DNA of 64,000 bases, from assembly GCF_000227115.2 (NCBI RefSeq), contig NC_016489.1, positions 124,001 through 188,000 of the forward strand. Direction: 5' to 3'. The position numbers were made by a program, and so were the translations under genes. The stretch comes from Naumovozyma dairenensis CBS 421. Lineage: Eukaryota; Ascomycota; Saccharomycetes; Saccharomycetales; Saccharomycetaceae. Each line of letters begins with the position of its first letter. Position 1 is the stretch's first letter. Shown here piece by piece: positions 1-11,354 of this stretch. The notes under the pieces are model-generated. The model saw only the letters and a program-made list of their open reading frames with translations, was not told where the DNA came from and made no database searches.

Positions 1-333
1 AATAAGTTCACTTAACCTCCCAAACAAATTATGCATACTGTTATATGCAGATGGTAACATAACTCCAACCCTTGTAATGTTCCGTATATATATATATATA
101 TAGGTATTTGAATAAGAGGATACTTCATACAAATGAATAAAGGCGACGGTTATTTTAGAGATATGCGGGAAGTGCATAGAGGCACTCTGAATCTAACTGC
201 ATCGCCAATCTATAAAAAAATCGTGTCACATACAATTTTAAAAGATTATATTTAAATAGTTGAATGTTGGTTTTTATACAAAAAAAGTCTATATCTTCTG
301 CTCATTCTCTCTCTGTATTGTATTGAACAATAA
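1..333. other. intergenic, 3' flank of CUE1
   Basis: No gene is supported here. The stretch holds a short TA dinucleotide run near 88-103 and the AT-rich 3' flank of the minus-strand CUE1 gene. Confidence 0.5.
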
Positions 334-969
334 TTATTTCAACAAATTTGATAATTCCACATCGTTTTGTACTTTCAATTCCATATCTTTCCTAGCTTTC
401 CAAATTAAATATTTCTTTCTTTCCGTAATATCTAATTTTTTAAACTCTTGGTCATCGATTTCTAAATCAAATTCATTCAATGAAACGTTGAATTTCACCA
501 ATAAATTTTCAGCTTTAATATTGTTTTGTTTTCTAGGATCATTACTACTAATACCACCACCGATACCACCAGCATTATTATTACTAGTATTTGGATTTGA
601 TTCAACGAATCCAAGTGGGAAAGGGAAACTATCACCACGTAAGTAACTTTCCACAGTATCTTCTACAGACCCTGTTCGTTGTAGATTGAATCTAATTTGT
701 TCTCTATGTAAATCTGGAGCTACGTTTTGAACTGTTTGAATCATATCATTTGTTACAGGATACCTGCCATTATTATTATTATGATTGTTATTGTTGTTGT
801 TCCTATTCGATCTTGCACCATTTCTTGCGGTGTTTCTTTGTTGTTGAGGCTGCGAGGAGGTTGAGCTGTTAAGGGATTGCGCTGATGGATGTTGGTCAGA
901 TTGGAATACCCATCTCATGAAAAGAAGTCCGATTATAATGACCACGATGGTTACGATTGCTTGGCTCAT
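334..969 (-). CDS. CUE1: Cue1-like ER membrane protein that recruits the ubiquitin-conjugating enzyme Ubc7
   Basis: The 211-residue protein has a single N-terminal membrane segment (about residues 4-20), a low-complexity Asn-rich linker (about 48-68), and a CUE ubiquitin-binding domain (about 73-115) with the typical VAPDL motif and a conserved leucine-rich helix. In S. cerevisiae Cue1 (203 aa) anchors and activates Ubc7 for ER-associated degradation with Hrd1 and Doa10; its C-terminal Ubc7-binding region would correspond to about residues 150-205 here. Length, architecture and the neighbour SAP30 all agree with the CUE1 locus. The start is the only ATG placing the membrane segment at the N-terminus. 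The Asn run is longer than I would expect for the family and probably only a spacer. Confidence 0.93.
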   Translation of the reverse strand: MSQAIVTIVVIIIGLLFMRWVFQSDQHPSAQSLNSSTSSQPQQQRNTARNGARSNRNNNNNNHNNNNGRYPVTNDMIQTVQNVAPDLHREQIRFNLQRTGSVEDTVESYLRGDSFPFPLGFVESNPNTSNNNAGGIGGGISSNDPRKQNNIKAENLLVKFNVSLNEFDLEIDDQEFKKLDITERKKYLIWKARKDMELKVQNDVELSNLLK

Positions 970-1473
970 GTTTTTCGTTAAATCCTGTGTATTTCGCAGA
1001 TGGTGTTATAATAGTTTAGTTAAGGACAGATGCTGGAAAAATCAAAAACAGGAAGAGAACAACGTACTTCTAAAGCAACTCAGGCAACTTTGATAAATAT
1101 ATAGTGTTTTCTGCTTGTTATTTTTAGCTCTGTAAAATATCTAGAGACTACATATAGTTTAGAAAGCCTTCAACAATATTTCAGGAAAAATACCACTTGT
1201 GAATAAGCATAGTAGAAATCCATACTGTTTGCATCAAAACGGACGGAACGTAAAAAGTAACCGGGCTCCGGAATACATACATATGACATGTAGAAAAGAC
1301 TTCAATGGGAATAAAATTGTACAAAGAAAATACGCTATTAGGTAGAAGTAGTGTTCCTCCTATTTGTATTCAGTATATTTCCCTATAAATAACCTTATAC
1401 ACATCATTCTTTGTTCTTACATAAAACTATCCGATAATTCTGTAAACTGTATTAGGTCCAGAATTGTCAAAAT
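970..1473. other. intergenic between SAP30 and CUE1
   Basis: This is the promoter side of CUE1 and the 3' flank of SAP30, both on the minus strand. I see no gene and no motif I would defend. Confidence 0.4.
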
Positions 1474-2040
1474 TTAACCTTTAAATTCCATTTTGAAATG
1501 CTTTTTCTGGTTCCTAACTTTATAAACAAATTTGGGTATACATTCAGTTTCTTTAATATTCGTTGAAGTGAAATGTTTTTTAAGCTCCTTAGCCAATGCC
1601 TTCTTAGTGATTCTAGCATCCGGCCTGCCTTTTTCATTTTTCTTATAGGAATATGTTTTAGACCCCAATTTGGATCCTAACAAGTAACCTTTCAATGTCA
1701 AATTATCAGGAAGATCTAAGTGATAATTATCCTTATATCGACGTAAGAAATCATCTGAATATTCTTCGAAATTAGCAGGGTTAGGTTTTGGTATCAAATC
1801 GGGATGATTGTTAGTTACATGAGATTGTACCAAGTCCTTTAAATATTGTTGTTGTGCAGCAGTGAGTCGTTGTTTAACGTTTGATTTCGTCGTATTTGAT
1901 GTACCAGTAGTTGTAGTGGTTGTTGTTGTCGTGGAATTTTGACCTGTAGTAGTAGCGTTACCTCCTCCTCCTCCTCGACTTCTACCTCCTGCAGTTGTTT
2001 TCGTTTCCGATTCGCTATTTGAGTTTGTGTTTCTGGCCAT
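1474..2040 (-). CDS. SAP30: Sap30, subunit of the Rpd3L histone deacetylase complex
   Basis: The predicted protein is 188 residues from the ATG at 2040. It begins MARNTNS, closely like the S. cerevisiae start, then has a Gly- and Thr-rich spacer, then the conserved Sap30 region from KQRLTAAQQQYLKDL to the C-terminus, including the DNLTLKGYLLGSKLGSKTYS block and the final NQKKHFKMEFKG. Sap30 is a nuclear corepressor subunit binding Sin3 and Rpd3. A longer in-frame reading exists up to 2199, but the extra residues are not Sap30-like and the internal ATG fits the family start. The poly-Thr tract is low complexity. Neighbours CUE1 and the YMR262W homologue match the S. cerevisiae order. Confidence 0.95.
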   Translation of the reverse strand: MARNTNSNSESETKTTAGGRSRGGGGGNATTTGQNSTTTTTTTTTGTSNTTKSNVKQRLTAAQQQYLKDLVQSHVTNNHPDLIPKPNPANFEEYSDDFLRRYKDNYHLDLPDNLTLKGYLLGSKLGSKTYSYKKNEKGRPDARITKKALAKELKKHFTSTNIKETECIPKFVYKVRNQKKHFKMEFKG

Positions 2041-2801
2041 CTTCGAAATGGTATGTATAATAATATCAAAATTATAGTTTTGATTAAATGTCCTGGTGTG
2101 GGGTCTCGAATTGGAGAAAGAGAGCTGTAGTCCAAAGATATTGTTCAAGATGAAAAGTTGTATGTAAACCTTAACGTTGTTATTATGTAAGTTAAACAAA
2201 AATTAACTTATAATGTCGGGGATTTTTCAAAAGTTCTGAATGGGCAATGTGGTAGCGCCGCCATTATTGATATAAGAATCATCCCGGAATGCCAGAGTTT
2301 GTCTAATTGGTAATCAAGTATAAAGTGAGAGTCTTCCTTCATTCGTATCTTATAATCAGACTGTTTGGTAGTTACAGTTCAAAGGTTGATGTCAAGAGGA
2401 TAAGCGAATAAAGATTATTTCTATGATTATTGGAGCATTTATATGAGTGGTAAGCACTGGGTGTGGTTTAGAGTGGGTGCCGAAAAGGGACTTATACAAA
2501 ATGTATATATATGACTCCCGGTGTCTATGAGGTTGTTTTTGGAATATATCAGTTTACAGAAAGCCCCAGCTCTTAATCTCCTCCAATTGGTGGCATGTAT
2601 ATCTATTTTGCGCCTATTCTCATATTCCACGGGATTAGGCCTATGTCTAGCAGAATACTCACGTAAGAAAAAGGTGTCTACAGTAACTTTTATATACAGT
2701 TGGAAAAAATTTGAACAATAGGGTTTCTATTAAGAAATGATGCCATTGTTTAATTCGCACCTTTTAGAGACTGCGATTCTCGGCTAGACAGACATTTTTA
2801 T
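2041..2801. other. intergenic between the YMR262W homologue and SAP30
   Basis: Promoter region of SAP30 and 3' flank of the TatD-like gene. Short overlapping reading frames at 2439-2721 on both strands have no recognisable composition and are not supported. Confidence 0.4.
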
Positions 2802-3854
2802 TTACTGTAAAAAAGCCATAAGATTATTATACATTACCTTTTTACAGTCATGCATATTCTCCATTTTATACACGTCTCTTATTCTATCATATACTTTTTC
2901 TAAATGTTCGTCTAAATAAGCCTTATCTCTTCCATCTGTGTCAACGGGGTAATCAGTTTCAGTCAATATAGTCGAAAGTGATATTGCTTTTATTAGATCA
3001 TCACCAGAATTCGTTAACTTATGTTTTTCCCTTAGATTGATATAATTTGATAAGCTTATGAAGATTTGTTCTTTTGGGAATTTCTTAAACCACTGACTTT
3101 CTAACATTTCAATAGATCCTGTGTACGAATGCAGACAGATATTACAACCATGTATACCTGAATGAGACAATGACAGAAACTCTCTGATACATGTATCAAA
3201 CACATTGGCATGACATTTAACATCATGAATTGAGACTGGTTTTTTATATTCAGCAGCTAATTGACATAGTCGGGTAAATATACTAACTTGATGAGACATT
3301 TTCACTTTAATTTTTGTTAACTTTATAGGAGTTTTGGATTCCATATGAAACCCATTCTGTGGTAACCTAAATAATTTATCTAATCCAATTTCACCAACTA
3401 CATCAATCTTTTCATTATATTTGATAAAGTTCTCCTTAATATATAGTTCTAATGATACAGGCTCTGGTAACTTGGAAAGCAACGTTTCAAATTCCTCTTG
3501 ATCGTTATATTGTAAAACATTCTCATAATGTTCCCGCTTGGTTAATTCTTCATCTATAGCAGAAAATAAATGACTATACCATGGATGCACACCAAATCCA
3601 ACCTTAACCATATCATAATTAGATGATCCATTTTTCTCTAAGACTTGTTCTTTGATAACATTCCAATCCATAACATTATTAGACATAATACATTGAATAG
3701 TAGGTTTGTTTCTATTCAAATTGCATATCGTTTCGGGATCATAATGTGATCTGGTGCCGATATGGCAATGCGCGTCTACTAAGGGGTACGTTTCAGAATT
3801 TGTATCTTTTAATGCCTCCATGTCCAATAGCTCTCTTCTTTCAGCGAATACCAT
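2802..3854 (-). CDS. TatD-type metal-dependent hydrolase (YMR262W homologue)
   Basis: From the ATG at 3854 the protein has 350 residues. It shows the TatD signature set: VDAHCHIG with the first metal-binding His pair near the N-terminus, GFGVHPWYS, VGEIGLDK with the metal-binding Glu, SIHDVKCHA, CLHSYTGS and a C-terminal ETDYP with the catalytic Asp region. TatD family enzymes are metal-dependent phosphohydrolases, several of them DNases; the substrate of the yeast member is not established. The S. cerevisiae homologue is about 313 residues, so this one carries modest insertions, for example around residues 120-190. An in-frame GTG lies 15 bases upstream, but yeast starts at ATG. Position beside SAP30 supports orthology to YMR262W. 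Confidence 0.9.
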   Translation of the reverse strand: MVFAERRELLDMEALKDTNSETYPLVDAHCHIGTRSHYDPETICNLNRNKPTIQCIMSNNVMDWNVIKEQVLEKNGSSNYDMVKVGFGVHPWYSHLFSAIDEELTKREHYENVLQYNDQEEFETLLSKLPEPVSLELYIKENFIKYNEKIDVVGEIGLDKLFRLPQNGFHMESKTPIKLTKIKVKMSHQVSIFTRLCQLAAEYKKPVSIHDVKCHANVFDTCIREFLSLSHSGIHGCNICLHSYTGSIEMLESQWFKKFPKEQIFISLSNYINLREKHKLTNSGDDLIKAISLSTILTETDYPVDTDGRDKAYLDEHLEKVYDRIRDVYKMENMHDCKKVMYNNLMAFLQ

Positions 3855-4720
3855 ATACGTCTCTTTCACTCATAGTCTGGATTTTTCTTGAAGATGCCTT
3901 GTCCCTTTAAATTTAATTTGTAGGAATAATCTACAGATTTTCCGCGCCTATTATAAGAATTGTTACCGAACGTATTTGCCATCAACAAACATATAAAAAA
4001 TCATACATATATATATATATAGATAACAGGATCTATAAACAGTTACAAACTGTAATTCCTCCTTAGATTATTTGTAACTACTATGTAAAGCGTAAGAAAG
4101 CAATAACCTCTGTTTTTTCTTTTTATTTTAGGAAACCATTCACATCCACAGTCGCCTTCGCAACACAATCACCTGAATAGCTCAGCAAAGAAGGTATTGG
4201 ATCATATTCTGAAATCGACTTACGTAGTCTTGTTCCTTTTCTTCAATTTGAGATGACTCAGTAATTTCAGGCTTGTAGAAATTGCTATTGTTATTGTTAT
4301 TGTTTATGTGGTTTCTTCCTTCGTGTGCGTACGTAGATGGCCGACCGACATGCGTGAAGTGAGTGTCTTTCTCGCAGGCCTGGATGGATCACCCATACAT
4401 CACGTGTAAATTCCAGAGGATAATACGGAACCCGCATCGCTTCACACGTCGTTGAAAATTTTTTCTCTGTGGTAGTAAAAGGCTTTCCAATGTTCCTCAA
4501 CGGCGACAGCAAGAGTTAGTGTCACTGCATGTACGTACGTAGTAGAAACCAAAGAGAAGGAAAGTGAAAAATTCAATATAACACAAATACTACAACCACC
4601 ACTTGAATTTTTATTTTATTGGGACGATTGGTTCAACACTTATTCTATTGGATATTTTACAACAGGTACTATCACGAAACACACACACACACACATACAC
4701 ACACGTAGTACGATACAAAG
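3855..4720. other. divergent promoter region; TPS3 position is empty
   Basis: This stretch separates the TatD-like gene from TIF11. In S. cerevisiae TPS3, a gene of about 3 kb, lies between them; nothing resembling trehalose-synthase regulatory subunits is here. It contains a TA run near 4007-4020, CGTACGTA-type short repeats near 4530 and a CA run at 4682-4702 just before TIF11. No other gene is supported. Confidence 0.6.
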
Positions 4721-5182
4721 ATGGGTAAAAAAAACACTAAAGGTGGTAAGAAGGGAAGAAGAGGAAAGAACGAATCTGACGGTCCAAAACGTGAACTATA
4801 TTACAAAGAAGAAGGTCAGGAATATGCTCAAATCACCAAGATGTTAGGTAACGGTAGAGTGGAAGCTAGTTGTTTTGATGGTGTTAAGAGACTGGCTCAT
4901 ATTAGAGGTAAGTTAAGAAAGAAAGTATGGATGGGGCAAGGTGATATTATCTTGGTTTCTTTAAGAGATTTCCAAGATGATCAATGTGATGTCGTTCATA
5001 AATATAATTTGGATGAAGCTAGAACTTTGAAAAGTCAAGGGGAACTTCCTGAAAATGCAAAGATTAATGAAACTGATAACTTTGGTTTCGAATCTGATGA
5101 AGATGTTAATTTCGAATTCGGTAACGCTGATGAAGATGATGAAGACGAAGAAGATGGTGAACTTGATATTGATGACATTTAA
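4721..5182 (+). CDS. TIF11: translation initiation factor eIF1A
   Basis: The 153-residue protein is an almost complete match in length and sequence style to yeast eIF1A. It has a basic N-terminal tail beginning [18 protein letters not shown], an OB-fold core (about residues 28-100) with the stretches [32 protein letters not shown] and [13 protein letters not shown], and an acidic C-terminal tail ending in DELDIDDI-like residues. eIF1A binds the 40S A site and promotes scanning and start-codon selection together with eIF1. It is cytosolic and essential in S. cerevisiae. The ATG follows a CA-rich leader. Position between the YMR262W homologue and TRM732 fits the TIF11 locus with TPS3 deleted. 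Confidence 0.98.
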   Translation: MGKKNTKGGKKGRRGKNESDGPKRELYYKEEGQEYAQITKMLGNGRVEASCFDGVKRLAHIRGKLRKKVWMGQGDIILVSLRDFQDDQCDVVHKYNLDEARTLKSQGELPENAKINETDNFGFESDEDVNFEFGNADEDDEDEEDGELDIDDI

Positions 5183-5990
5183 TCCTAGTTTTCGCTCCTT
5201 TTTCTTTCTCTTTAGGTACATGCATGTTATATTATACTATATTATAGAAAAAAACTTCTCTGGTAATCACAAATATTCCTTCGTTTTCAAAATAACAACT
5301 TATATTTTTTTTTTTGTTTCCGTTTCCGTAGTGTTATTAATTATGTATACTTTTGAGAAAGTAGATGTTGTGATGACTCTGAAGAAGATATGAATCCCGT
5401 TTATTAGATTTTGAAAATACAATATAAATCTAGCCTATAAGTGCATATACATCGCTTATATATATATGTACGTTCTCTTGTAATGCCATTTTATAATAAC
5501 AAATTCCTCCTAATGTGGATACGGTTTTGCATTCTTAGTGTTTTACTTTAGAGTCTATTTATGGGAATGATAACAGTCATTGTGTATATAATTCCCCGAG
5601 ATATTTATTATAAAATAATAACTCCAAAACTTCTAATAAGAAAGGCAGGATGAACTTACAAATACTTGTCTCTACCTACTTTTTCGTGTGCCTGAGAGGT
5701 TACACTCTTTAACAGACTGCCTTATTTAATTTACAACTTCTTTTGCATAAAGCTTTTTGAACAATCAAATAGACCATGGTTTCTGCTTTTATTTAGTCAA
5801 AATTAGCCGCCGTTCTGACATTTTGAAAATTTTTGAACCTTCATGCAGAGATATCAAGCATCGACTTTTTAACAAAAACAAAACGAACTAGACTACCTTT
5901 CAAAAGTATATTTTGGTTGTTGTCAACGGTGGTCTTTTGGTTAACTAAACTATAAGTCTTTCAATTGACCTTAAATCTGATTGCCATACC
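5183..5990. other. intergenic between TIF11 and TRM732
   Basis: No gene is supported. A TTAGCCGCCG sequence near 5806-5815, like the Ume6 URS1 core, and a TGAAAATTTTTG stretch just after it, like the RRPE motif, lie about 170-185 bases before the TRM732 start. Both are single matches and may be chance. Confidence 0.35.
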
Positions 5991-8900
5991 ATGGAAGAAC
6001 AAATTCAATGCATAAAGCAACTCTTGTTGGAGACAAATCCATCGAACTTCGATAAAGATTCAAATACTTTAAATAATGAAAACTTATTCAATGAATTCAT
6101 AAATTCATTTCAAATCTTATTCAATTTATTACAAAAAAATGAATCAAATATAAACAATAAACTTCGTGTAACTCTCATCGATTCATTTTCCATTTGGCTA
6201 TCAAGATCAACACAAATCATCTCAAATAAAAACATTGAATCTAAGGTATACTCTCAATCAATTGCCAAAAATCTATTAACCGAAAAAAATATAAATTATA
6301 TTTTCCAATATATTATCGATTTTTGGATAGACGGTGGTTCTCCATTAATGAATGCATTAACTGACTTATTTAAAAAACTATTAACTCTTTTAAAATCTTT
6401 AGAGCAAATCTTCGACGCAAACTTTCACACAATATTGTTAAAATGGTTAGATGAAATTTTAAGAATCCCATCCTCATTACGTGTCCAATACTATCTAATT
6501 AATATTTTGGCATATGAAAAAATTGATCTTTATAGAATAATTGAACAACAACCTGAATTCATTGAATCATGCTTATCTTTACTAAATATCAATTCATTAG
6601 CTAATCCTGTGGGAAAATGTTTAACAAGTGTCTTAATTAACATCTATCACAATCATTATCAGGGGTGTGATCATCAGGGATTTGAAAAAAATTGGTTAAA
6701 ATTATGGAAAGATCCCTTATTTAAACAATTGGAAGATGAAGACTATACGAAACCAATAGGTCTGTACATTTTAATTCCATTATTTAGAAAATTACCCTCA
6801 GAAGCATATAGTCTCTTCATTAGAGAATCTTCTTATAAGAATTTCCCTACTCGTTTAATTTCTATTTTGAAAGTTTCTCAAGAATTATTCATAGAAGAAG
6901 ATTTTAACATAGAGAACTTAATCTCATTAAATGAATTGAAATTATTACTAACAATTGACAGATTTAAACTTTCAATATTTGAAATATTGACTTATTCAAA
7001 TAAAAAATCAAAAGAAATTCCATCCTATATTTTCCCAATCATCCAAAATAATTTAAAAAGTTTCTTCCAAGATCAAAATATTGAATCAAGAAATTATTTC
7101 TGTAGTTCATTTAAAAATTTCATTCTGAGAATGAAAGATTCTTCATACAGTCTACATAGAGATATGAAAAAACTACAAAAAGCTAAGAAATTCCCAGTAG
7201 AAGAGCAAGAGAAAAGGAAAAAAATTGATGAATATAAATCATTCCTCATTTGGTTAATCAAATTCTTAAAATTACAACTAATACCAGGTTCATCATACGA
7301 AAGAGTTCTTTTATCTTTACAATTATTGATAACTTTAGTAGAATCAGGTTTAGACTCTAACGTCCCTGAAAAATTCTTATCACTCCAAACTAAAGATTCA
7401 CAAAAATTTTGGGTTTTCCAAAAATCATTGTTTCAAGATAAAGCTTTGTTTCAATTACTATTGTGTAATATTACAAATACGTACAATGATATCCGCCAAT
7501 TAAGTAAATATTTATTATCCATCGCATTCGATAAGGATTTGATAGCTCCATTGTCACGAGTAAATAACCGTGAAGAACTGACAACAGAACTGATCTCCAT
7601 TGCCAAAAATAACTTGAAAGTTTATCAAGATTGCGAAACCAAGGGAGCATCAATATTGGAATTCCTTTTCATTATATCTGAAGATAAATATCAATTCATA
7701 ACTAATATTTTGAATGATTTGGAAAATTCTATCACAATATACATGGAAAATGAACTAGAAAATGTTGAAAATCCCATTGCAGGCTACTTCATCACTTTAT
7801 CTTCAATATTATCAAGACAGGTAGGTAACGAACTTGATGAGAATTGTACCGCAACTATAGCGCAAAAATGTATTGACCTAACGATTAAGAATTGGGATGC
7901 CATGCGAGATATCGTTTGCCATGATTCATCAGATGGTCTACTACCAGAACGCTTTTTAACTTTGAAGGAAATTTCTGATCAAACAGTGACAAGTTTTTCA
8001 TTTAGATCTATCAAAGAATCATCATTATTGTTGGAACTTATTATTAGCAAATTCAGGTTATCAGATAATCAATTATTTAATATAGGTGAGATATTAATTG
8101 AACAATTATTCAATATCCGTCATAGTGGTGCCTTCCAATCTGTATTACCCACGTTCAAAACATTCTGTAGAAGATGCCGTAAAGACAATTACAAACAATT
8201 AAATACGTGGCTAGACTCAATATTACAACAAATGGAAGTTAAAAAACAACATATTACCAGAAGATCGGGCGGATTACCATTTTTGATTACAAGTATATTG
8301 AGTACAGAAACGGATAAAACTCACCCACAATTAAAATATACTTTTGATAAATTAGCCTATATCGCCTCTATACCAGTTGTAGAATTTCAAGATAAGTTAG
8401 ATTTACCACAAGTGAATGCATTTAATTGTATTAAAGCTATTTTCATTGATTCAAAACTATCTGAACCGTGTACACCATATGTTTCTGAAGCTGCAATGCT
8501 ATCATTGAAATATTTCAATTCAGATATATGGGCTTTACGAAATTGTTCCATCATGTTGTTTACTTCATTAAAAAATAGAATATTTGGGAAAATTGGACGT
8601 AGTATGAATGCTCGTTTGTTTTTCAGTAAATTTACTGGATTAAGAGATATTTTACATGCGACGTTAAAGCAATCAGTTCAAAAGGGATCCAAATTTGGCG
8701 CTAGTGATAACATCGAATCAATCTTCTTAATATTGAATATCTTATTACAACTGAAACCAACTCCAGGATATGATGGGTTAGATGATTTTATTGATTTGAT
8801 TATCGAGTGTCTCGGAAACAAGAACTGGAAAATAAGGGATATTGCAGCTAGAACATATATTTCCATTTCTTCCGAATCTAGCCACATTATAATTCACAAA

Positions 8901-10304
8901 ATTTCAAATACGCTAAGTGTAAGGGAAGAGAACAAGTTACATGGTCATTTACTGGCCACATATTATCTGATTGAGAATATTTTGGTGCCAGAACATTTGG
9001 AAACTGAACAATTAGAATTATTGACATTACTAATCTCGAAAGTATCACCCATTCTCTTGCAAAATGTTTGCTATATTACAGCAAAGACGTATGTTCAGTC
9101 AATACGTATTTTATTAGAATCCCTTACTGAAGTACCAAGGGAATTATTGTTTAAATTTATACAAGCTCTGGGAAACTATTTTATCTACCATAATTCAACC
9201 TTTGCAATAGATGGAAGTAAACAACTATGCCTTTCAGAAATCTTGGAAGTTCTATTGTCATATGAAAACGAACCAAATACTTTGGATTTGTGCTGCTTAG
9301 GATTGGAATCTCCATTTTACGAAGTTAAATCAACAGCCCTAAAATTTGTCATTGAAAAGATCGACTTTAGAAGGACTAAATTGTCTCCAACTCTCGCCAT
9401 AATCTTGAAAGATTTATTCTATGATAACAATTTATTATCTACGGTGAAACCCTTGATAATGCAAGCATTTACGAAAGCTGATATATCTTTGTCCTTCGCG
9501 GAGCTTATGGTCATCGTCAAGGGGAATACAAGTGAAGCTATGAAGTTAATGGCCATAAAATCACTGGGTCCACAAATAAACCGAGAAAACATTTCTTTAT
9601 CCCTGCAGATTTTTGATCAGTATTTGACAGATGACACGCCATCCGACTTCAGAATGGCGGCCCTAGAATGTTTAATGAATTGTAGCGAAGTTTGGAAATC
9701 GGCAGAATTATTGCTACATGCATATTCCTCATTAACTGACGATGATCCTGACATACGTGATTTCACAGCTAAAGTTATTAACGAACAACTGTTTGGAAGA
9801 AGTGGCTGCAGTATTGATCAAAACCCAATTATCACATCTAAACTCTTCCTTCCCGAAGTTTACAAAATTCTCCCTGCTAGAACAGTTGCTGCTGCTATAT
9901 GGACCAGGATTCTCTATTTCTTCAATCAATTCGACATTTTTAGCACCAACACTGTAGCTTCCAATATTTTGTTTGAGAATGAAAAAGATAATCAATATAG
10001 AGATATAGTTGACTATATTATGGATTTATTGAAAATAGATATATCAGGGGCGGTAGCGAAGGAAATAAAGGATTTTGGTGATGCTGTGTTGAAAAATTTG
10101 AACGCTTTTTTAATCGGTAAAAGTAACAAGAAACAGTTGGTATCTTGGTTTCATAATCCGGATGTCTTTGTAAGACTGGTCATTATTATGAAGGTATTTG
10201 AATCGACCCATGATAAACAATCAACAGAAATACTGAATATATTGAACGAAATTGATCAGAATTCTGGGGGTATACTTAATGAAACCATTATGAGCATGTA
10301 CTAG
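5991..10304 (+). CDS. TRM732: Trm732, THADA-family partner of the Trm7 2'-O-ribose methyltransferase
   Basis: A 1437-residue helical-repeat protein, close to the 1420 residues of S. cerevisiae Trm732. It is rich in leucine/isoleucine helices throughout, as expected for an armadillo/HEAT-like THADA protein, and has the conserved central block around RRSGGLPFLITSIL and WALRNCSIMLFTSLKNRIFG (about residues 760-870) typical of the DUF2428 region. Trm732 pairs with Trm7 to methylate position 32 in the anticodon loop of certain tRNAs. The gene is single-exon and starts at an ATG preceded by CATACC. Orientation and neighbours (TIF11 upstream, ROY1 downstream) match chromosome XIII. No frame disruptions are seen. 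Confidence 0.95.
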   Translation: MEEQIQCIKQLLLETNPSNFDKDSNTLNNENLFNEFINSFQILFNLLQKNESNINNKLRVTLIDSFSIWLSRSTQIISNKNIESKVYSQSIAKNLLTEKNINYIFQYIIDFWIDGGSPLMNALTDLFKKLLTLLKSLEQIFDANFHTILLKWLDEILRIPSSLRVQYYLINILAYEKIDLYRIIEQQPEFIESCLSLLNINSLANPVGKCLTSVLINIYHNHYQGCDHQGFEKNWLKLWKDPLFKQLEDEDYTKPIGLYILIPLFRKLPSEAYSLFIRESSYKNFPTRLISILKVSQELFIEEDFNIENLISLNELKLLLTIDRFKLSIFEILTYSNKKSKEIPSYIFPIIQNNLKSFFQDQNIESRNYFCSSFKNFILRMKDSSYSLHRDMKKLQKAKKFPVEEQEKRKKIDEYKSFLIWLIKFLKLQLIPGSSYERVLLSLQLLITLVESGLDSNVPEKFLSLQTKDSQKFWVFQKSLFQDKALFQLLLCNITNTYNDIRQLSKYLLSIAFDKDLIAPLSRVNNREELTTELISIAKNNLKVYQDCETKGASILEFLFIISEDKYQFITNILNDLENSITIYMENELENVENPIAGYFITLSSILSRQVGNELDENCTATIAQKCIDLTIKNWDAMRDIVCHDSSDGLLPERFLTLKEISDQTVTSFSFRSIKESSLLLELIISKFRLSDNQLFNIGEILIEQLFNIRHSGAFQSVLPTFKTFCRRCRKDNYKQLNTWLDSILQQMEVKKQHITRRSGGLPFLITSILSTETDKTHPQLKYTFDKLAYIASIPVVEFQDKLDLPQVNAFNCIKAIFIDSKLSEPCTPYVSEAAMLSLKYFNSDIWALRNCSIMLFTSLKNRIFGKIGRSMNARLFFSKFTGLRDILHATLKQSVQKGSKFGASDNIESIFLILNILLQLKPTPGYDGLDDFIDLIIECLGNKNWKIRDIAARTYISISSESSHIIIHKISNTLSVREENKLHGHLLATYYLIENILVPEHLETEQLELLTLLISKVSPILLQNVCYITAKTYVQSIRILLESLTEVPRELLFKFIQALGNYFIYHNSTFAIDGSKQLCLSEILEVLLSYENEPNTLDLCCLGLESPFYEVKSTALKFVIEKIDFRRTKLSPTLAIILKDLFYDNNLLSTVKPLIMQAFTKADISLSFAELMVIVKGNTSEAMKLMAIKSLGPQINRENISLSLQIFDQYLTDDTPSDFRMAALECLMNCSEVWKSAELLLHAYSSLTDDDPDIRDFTAKVINEQLFGRSGCSIDQNPIITSKLFLPEVYKILPARTVAAAIWTRILYFFNQFDIFSTNTVASNILFENEKDNQYRDIVDYIMDLLKIDISGAVAKEIKDFGDAVLKNLNAFLIGKSNKKQLVSWFHNPDVFVRLVIIMKVFESTHDKQSTEILNILNEIDQNSGGILNETIMSMY

Positions 10305-10813
10305 CCTCAGTTTCAGAATTAAAGAGAATAACTAGAGCTGCCCAAGAACGTTGAGAGTATAGAAAAGGGTAATATACCCAACTTCCTTTTACAAGCATGA
10401 AGAAACAAAATAATTCAACATGCCTTAAAATATTAATAACTCTTCTTAGACGATATTAGATGTATATAGTATTTAGGAAGTGAAATTTATGACATTAGAT
10501 TTTATTACCTTAATCTCCTTCTAAGCTCGGTTACTTCCAGCGTCTTTCAAAATCTTTTGTAAAATAGTTTGATATAGTTTTAGAATAGAGTTGAAAACAA
10601 ACAATAAAATTTGCTTGGATAAGAGGTCAAAACCTTAACTTTTTAAAGGCAGAGAGTAGAATGATAGGTTCTTGCGAATATATTATTTGGTTGCTCTCTT
10701 TTATTTAGTACGTATAAAATAATAATTGATTAAAGAACACATACTTCTCTGTGACACTTAAACATGACAGATTATACTTTGTTACCCCAATCAGATATTC
10801 CAAAAAAACTGTT

Positions 10814-11100
10814 GTATTGAGGGCTCGGATCAGTGCGGTTTCAGTGGCGAGATACTAAAGTTAAATACTTAATATAAAGACTTGCAGTGGAAGCGACTTC
10901 TTAAGTATGCGAGTATCTGCTTAATTCAATTATCGTTATTCTTCTTGTCCTATTTAGTATATAATTATAAACATATATAATTATTAAGGACATAGTATTG
11001 GGATCTTATTAAGATCATCTTACTCGATATTTATACGTTTCTAAAACGTGTTTATTATCGAGGATTCTAGTATACAATTCTGTCGATCAGTTTGGCTTAT
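10814..11100. repeat. possible solo LTR upstream of tRNA-Asn
   Basis: A stretch starting TGTTGTAT and containing an AT-rich TATA-like segment and a GAGGATTCTAGTATA motif lies about 0.25-0.55 kb upstream of the tRNA gene. Yeast Ty LTRs start TGTTG, and the delta element has a similar GAGG...CTTCTAGTATA segment near its 3' part. No internal retroelement sequence is attached and no target-site duplication was found, so the ends are approximate and the call is tentative. The rest of 10305-11354 shows no gene. Confidence 0.3.
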
Positions 11101-11159
11101 TCAACTTCATTAGTTATTTCCTCAATGGGTAATTTCATGTATTGTGATTGGGTGTGCAT

Positions 11160-11220
11160 CATGTTTCAAGTTAGTTCATGTTTCAAGTTAGTTCAAGTTA
11201 GTTCATGTTTCAAGTTAGTT
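11160..11220. repeat. short tandem repeat, 17-bp unit
   Basis: Three exact copies of CATGTTTCAAGTTAGTT plus one shortened copy (CAAGTTAGTT) lie in direct tandem, in the order full, full, short, full. No function is apparent. It lies 135 bases upstream of the tRNA gene. Confidence 0.9.
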
Positions 11221-11354
11221 ATTCTATATCGGATGCGGCACTCGTATACCGAGATGCAATGGTAGGGGAAATCCGGTTATTGATATCGGATGGCGGGTTA
11301 ATCGAGTTTGACCTAAAGTAATGATTTCACAATACCAAAAAACCAAGATATTAA

